Shown here: in pieces, positions 14,320 through 15,356 of the stretch | Layout of the letters: each line of letters starts with the position of its first letter | Numbering within the stretch: position 1 is the first letter of the stretch | DNA from: Planctomycetota bacterium | Lineage (GTDB): Bacteria > Planctomycetota > Planctomycetia > Pirellulales > Lacipirellulaceae | Reading direction: 5' to 3' | DNA length: 15,356 nt | Assembly (NCBI GenBank): GCA_013151315.1 | Contig: JAADIN010000073.1 | Coordinates: 1-15,356, forward strand | The notes under the pieces: model-generated | What the model saw: the letters and a program-made list of their open reading frames with translations, nothing else | What the model was told of the DNA's origin: nothing | Database searches by the model: none | Position numbers and translations under genes: made by a program

Positions 14320-14348
14320 ATTATCGCATGCTGGAGGCGTATTGGCGA
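14320..14348 (-). promoter_or_regulatory. Candidate hicAB promoter giving a near-leaderless mRNA
   Basis: On the minus strand TCGCCA (14348-14343, four of six matches to TTGACA) is 17 nt from GATAAT (14325-14320). Initiation would fall within a few bases of the hicA ATG, consistent with the missing Shine-Dalgarno there. Confidence 0.3.
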
Positions 14349-14360
14349 GTGTTTTTCTCA

Positions 14361-14385
14361 GCCGTGCTGCCACGCAGCACACGGC
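14361..14385. repeat. Palindrome upstream of hicA
   Basis: GCCGTGCTG (14361-14369) is nearly complementary to CAGCACACGGC (14375-14385) with a two-base bulge. It separates the hicAB promoter from the pnp terminator. It may be another REP-like intergenic element. Confidence 0.4.
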
Positions 14386-14400
14386 CTATCGTACTCTCCA

Positions 14401-14439
14401 CAAAAAAATCCCGACTGCAGCAAGTGCTACAGCCGGGAT
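14401..14439 (-). terminator. Intrinsic terminator of pnp
   Basis: ATCCCGACTG (14408-14417) pairs with CAGCCGGGAT (14430-14439), with one A/C mismatch. An inner AGC/GCT extends the stem. On the minus strand the hairpin is followed by seven Ts (14408-14402). It lies 30 nt after the pnp stop codon, a classical rho-independent terminator. Confidence 0.85.
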
Positions 14440-14468
14440 CATTTTCAATTCAAAAACTTTTTGCCAAC

Positions 14469-15356
<888 letters not shown>

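Overview
The window looks like a chromosomal segment of a planctomycete (Pirellulales-like). This is inferred from the mix of housekeeping genes with loosely packed operons, secreted Gly/Pro-rich proteins next to a DUF11 lipoprotein, a fused two-half ABC-2 permease beginning with an 'ENPVLQREL' motif, few strong Shine-Dalgarno sites, and many palindromic or inverted-repeat elements between genes. No rRNA, tRNA, CRISPR array or transposase gene was seen.

Layout. Positions 1-660 hold the 3' part of pdxA (vitamin B6 synthesis), convergent with a minus-strand secreted LolA-like protein (688-1533). A repeat-rich spacer follows. Then comes a plus-strand cluster of three exported proteins (2030-5438): two tandem paralogues sharing a domain, and a DUF11 lipoprotein. 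An accessory stretch on the minus strand (5488-7289) is visibly more AT-rich over the Mrr-type gene. It holds a DUF433 antitoxin-like gene with no toxin, a short gene remnant, an Mrr-type restriction endonuclease-like protein and a small zinc-ribbon protein. Next are a DMT/EamA transporter broken by a one-base frameshift (7557-8470), a PLP aminotransferase (8536-9654), a large ABC-2 permease (9737-11356, minus) and argG (11480-12694, minus). Divergent from argG is a membrane-anchored peroxiredoxin-like gene (13014-13811). A HicA/HicB toxin-antitoxin pair (13840-14312, minus) and the 3' half of pnp with a clear intrinsic terminator (14401-15356, minus) close the window.

The main discovery candidate is the gene at 13014-13811. 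An in-frame TGA at codon 150 falls where the peroxidatic cysteine should be (RGHW-U-PFC). The same frame continues for another 115 codons of well-conserved thioredoxin-fold sequence. A perfect 7-bp hairpin with a GGC loop begins 17 nt after the TGA, with its loop 24 nt after it, which fits a bacterial SECIS element. I read this as one selenoprotein: three membrane helices fused to a selenocysteine-containing peroxiredoxin-like domain. An ordinary gene caller would split or truncate it.

Second-tier points are the paired secreted paralogues with the DUF11 lipoprotein, the Mrr plus zinc-ribbon accessory unit, the frameshifted transporter, and palindromes that contain the stop codons of flanking genes.
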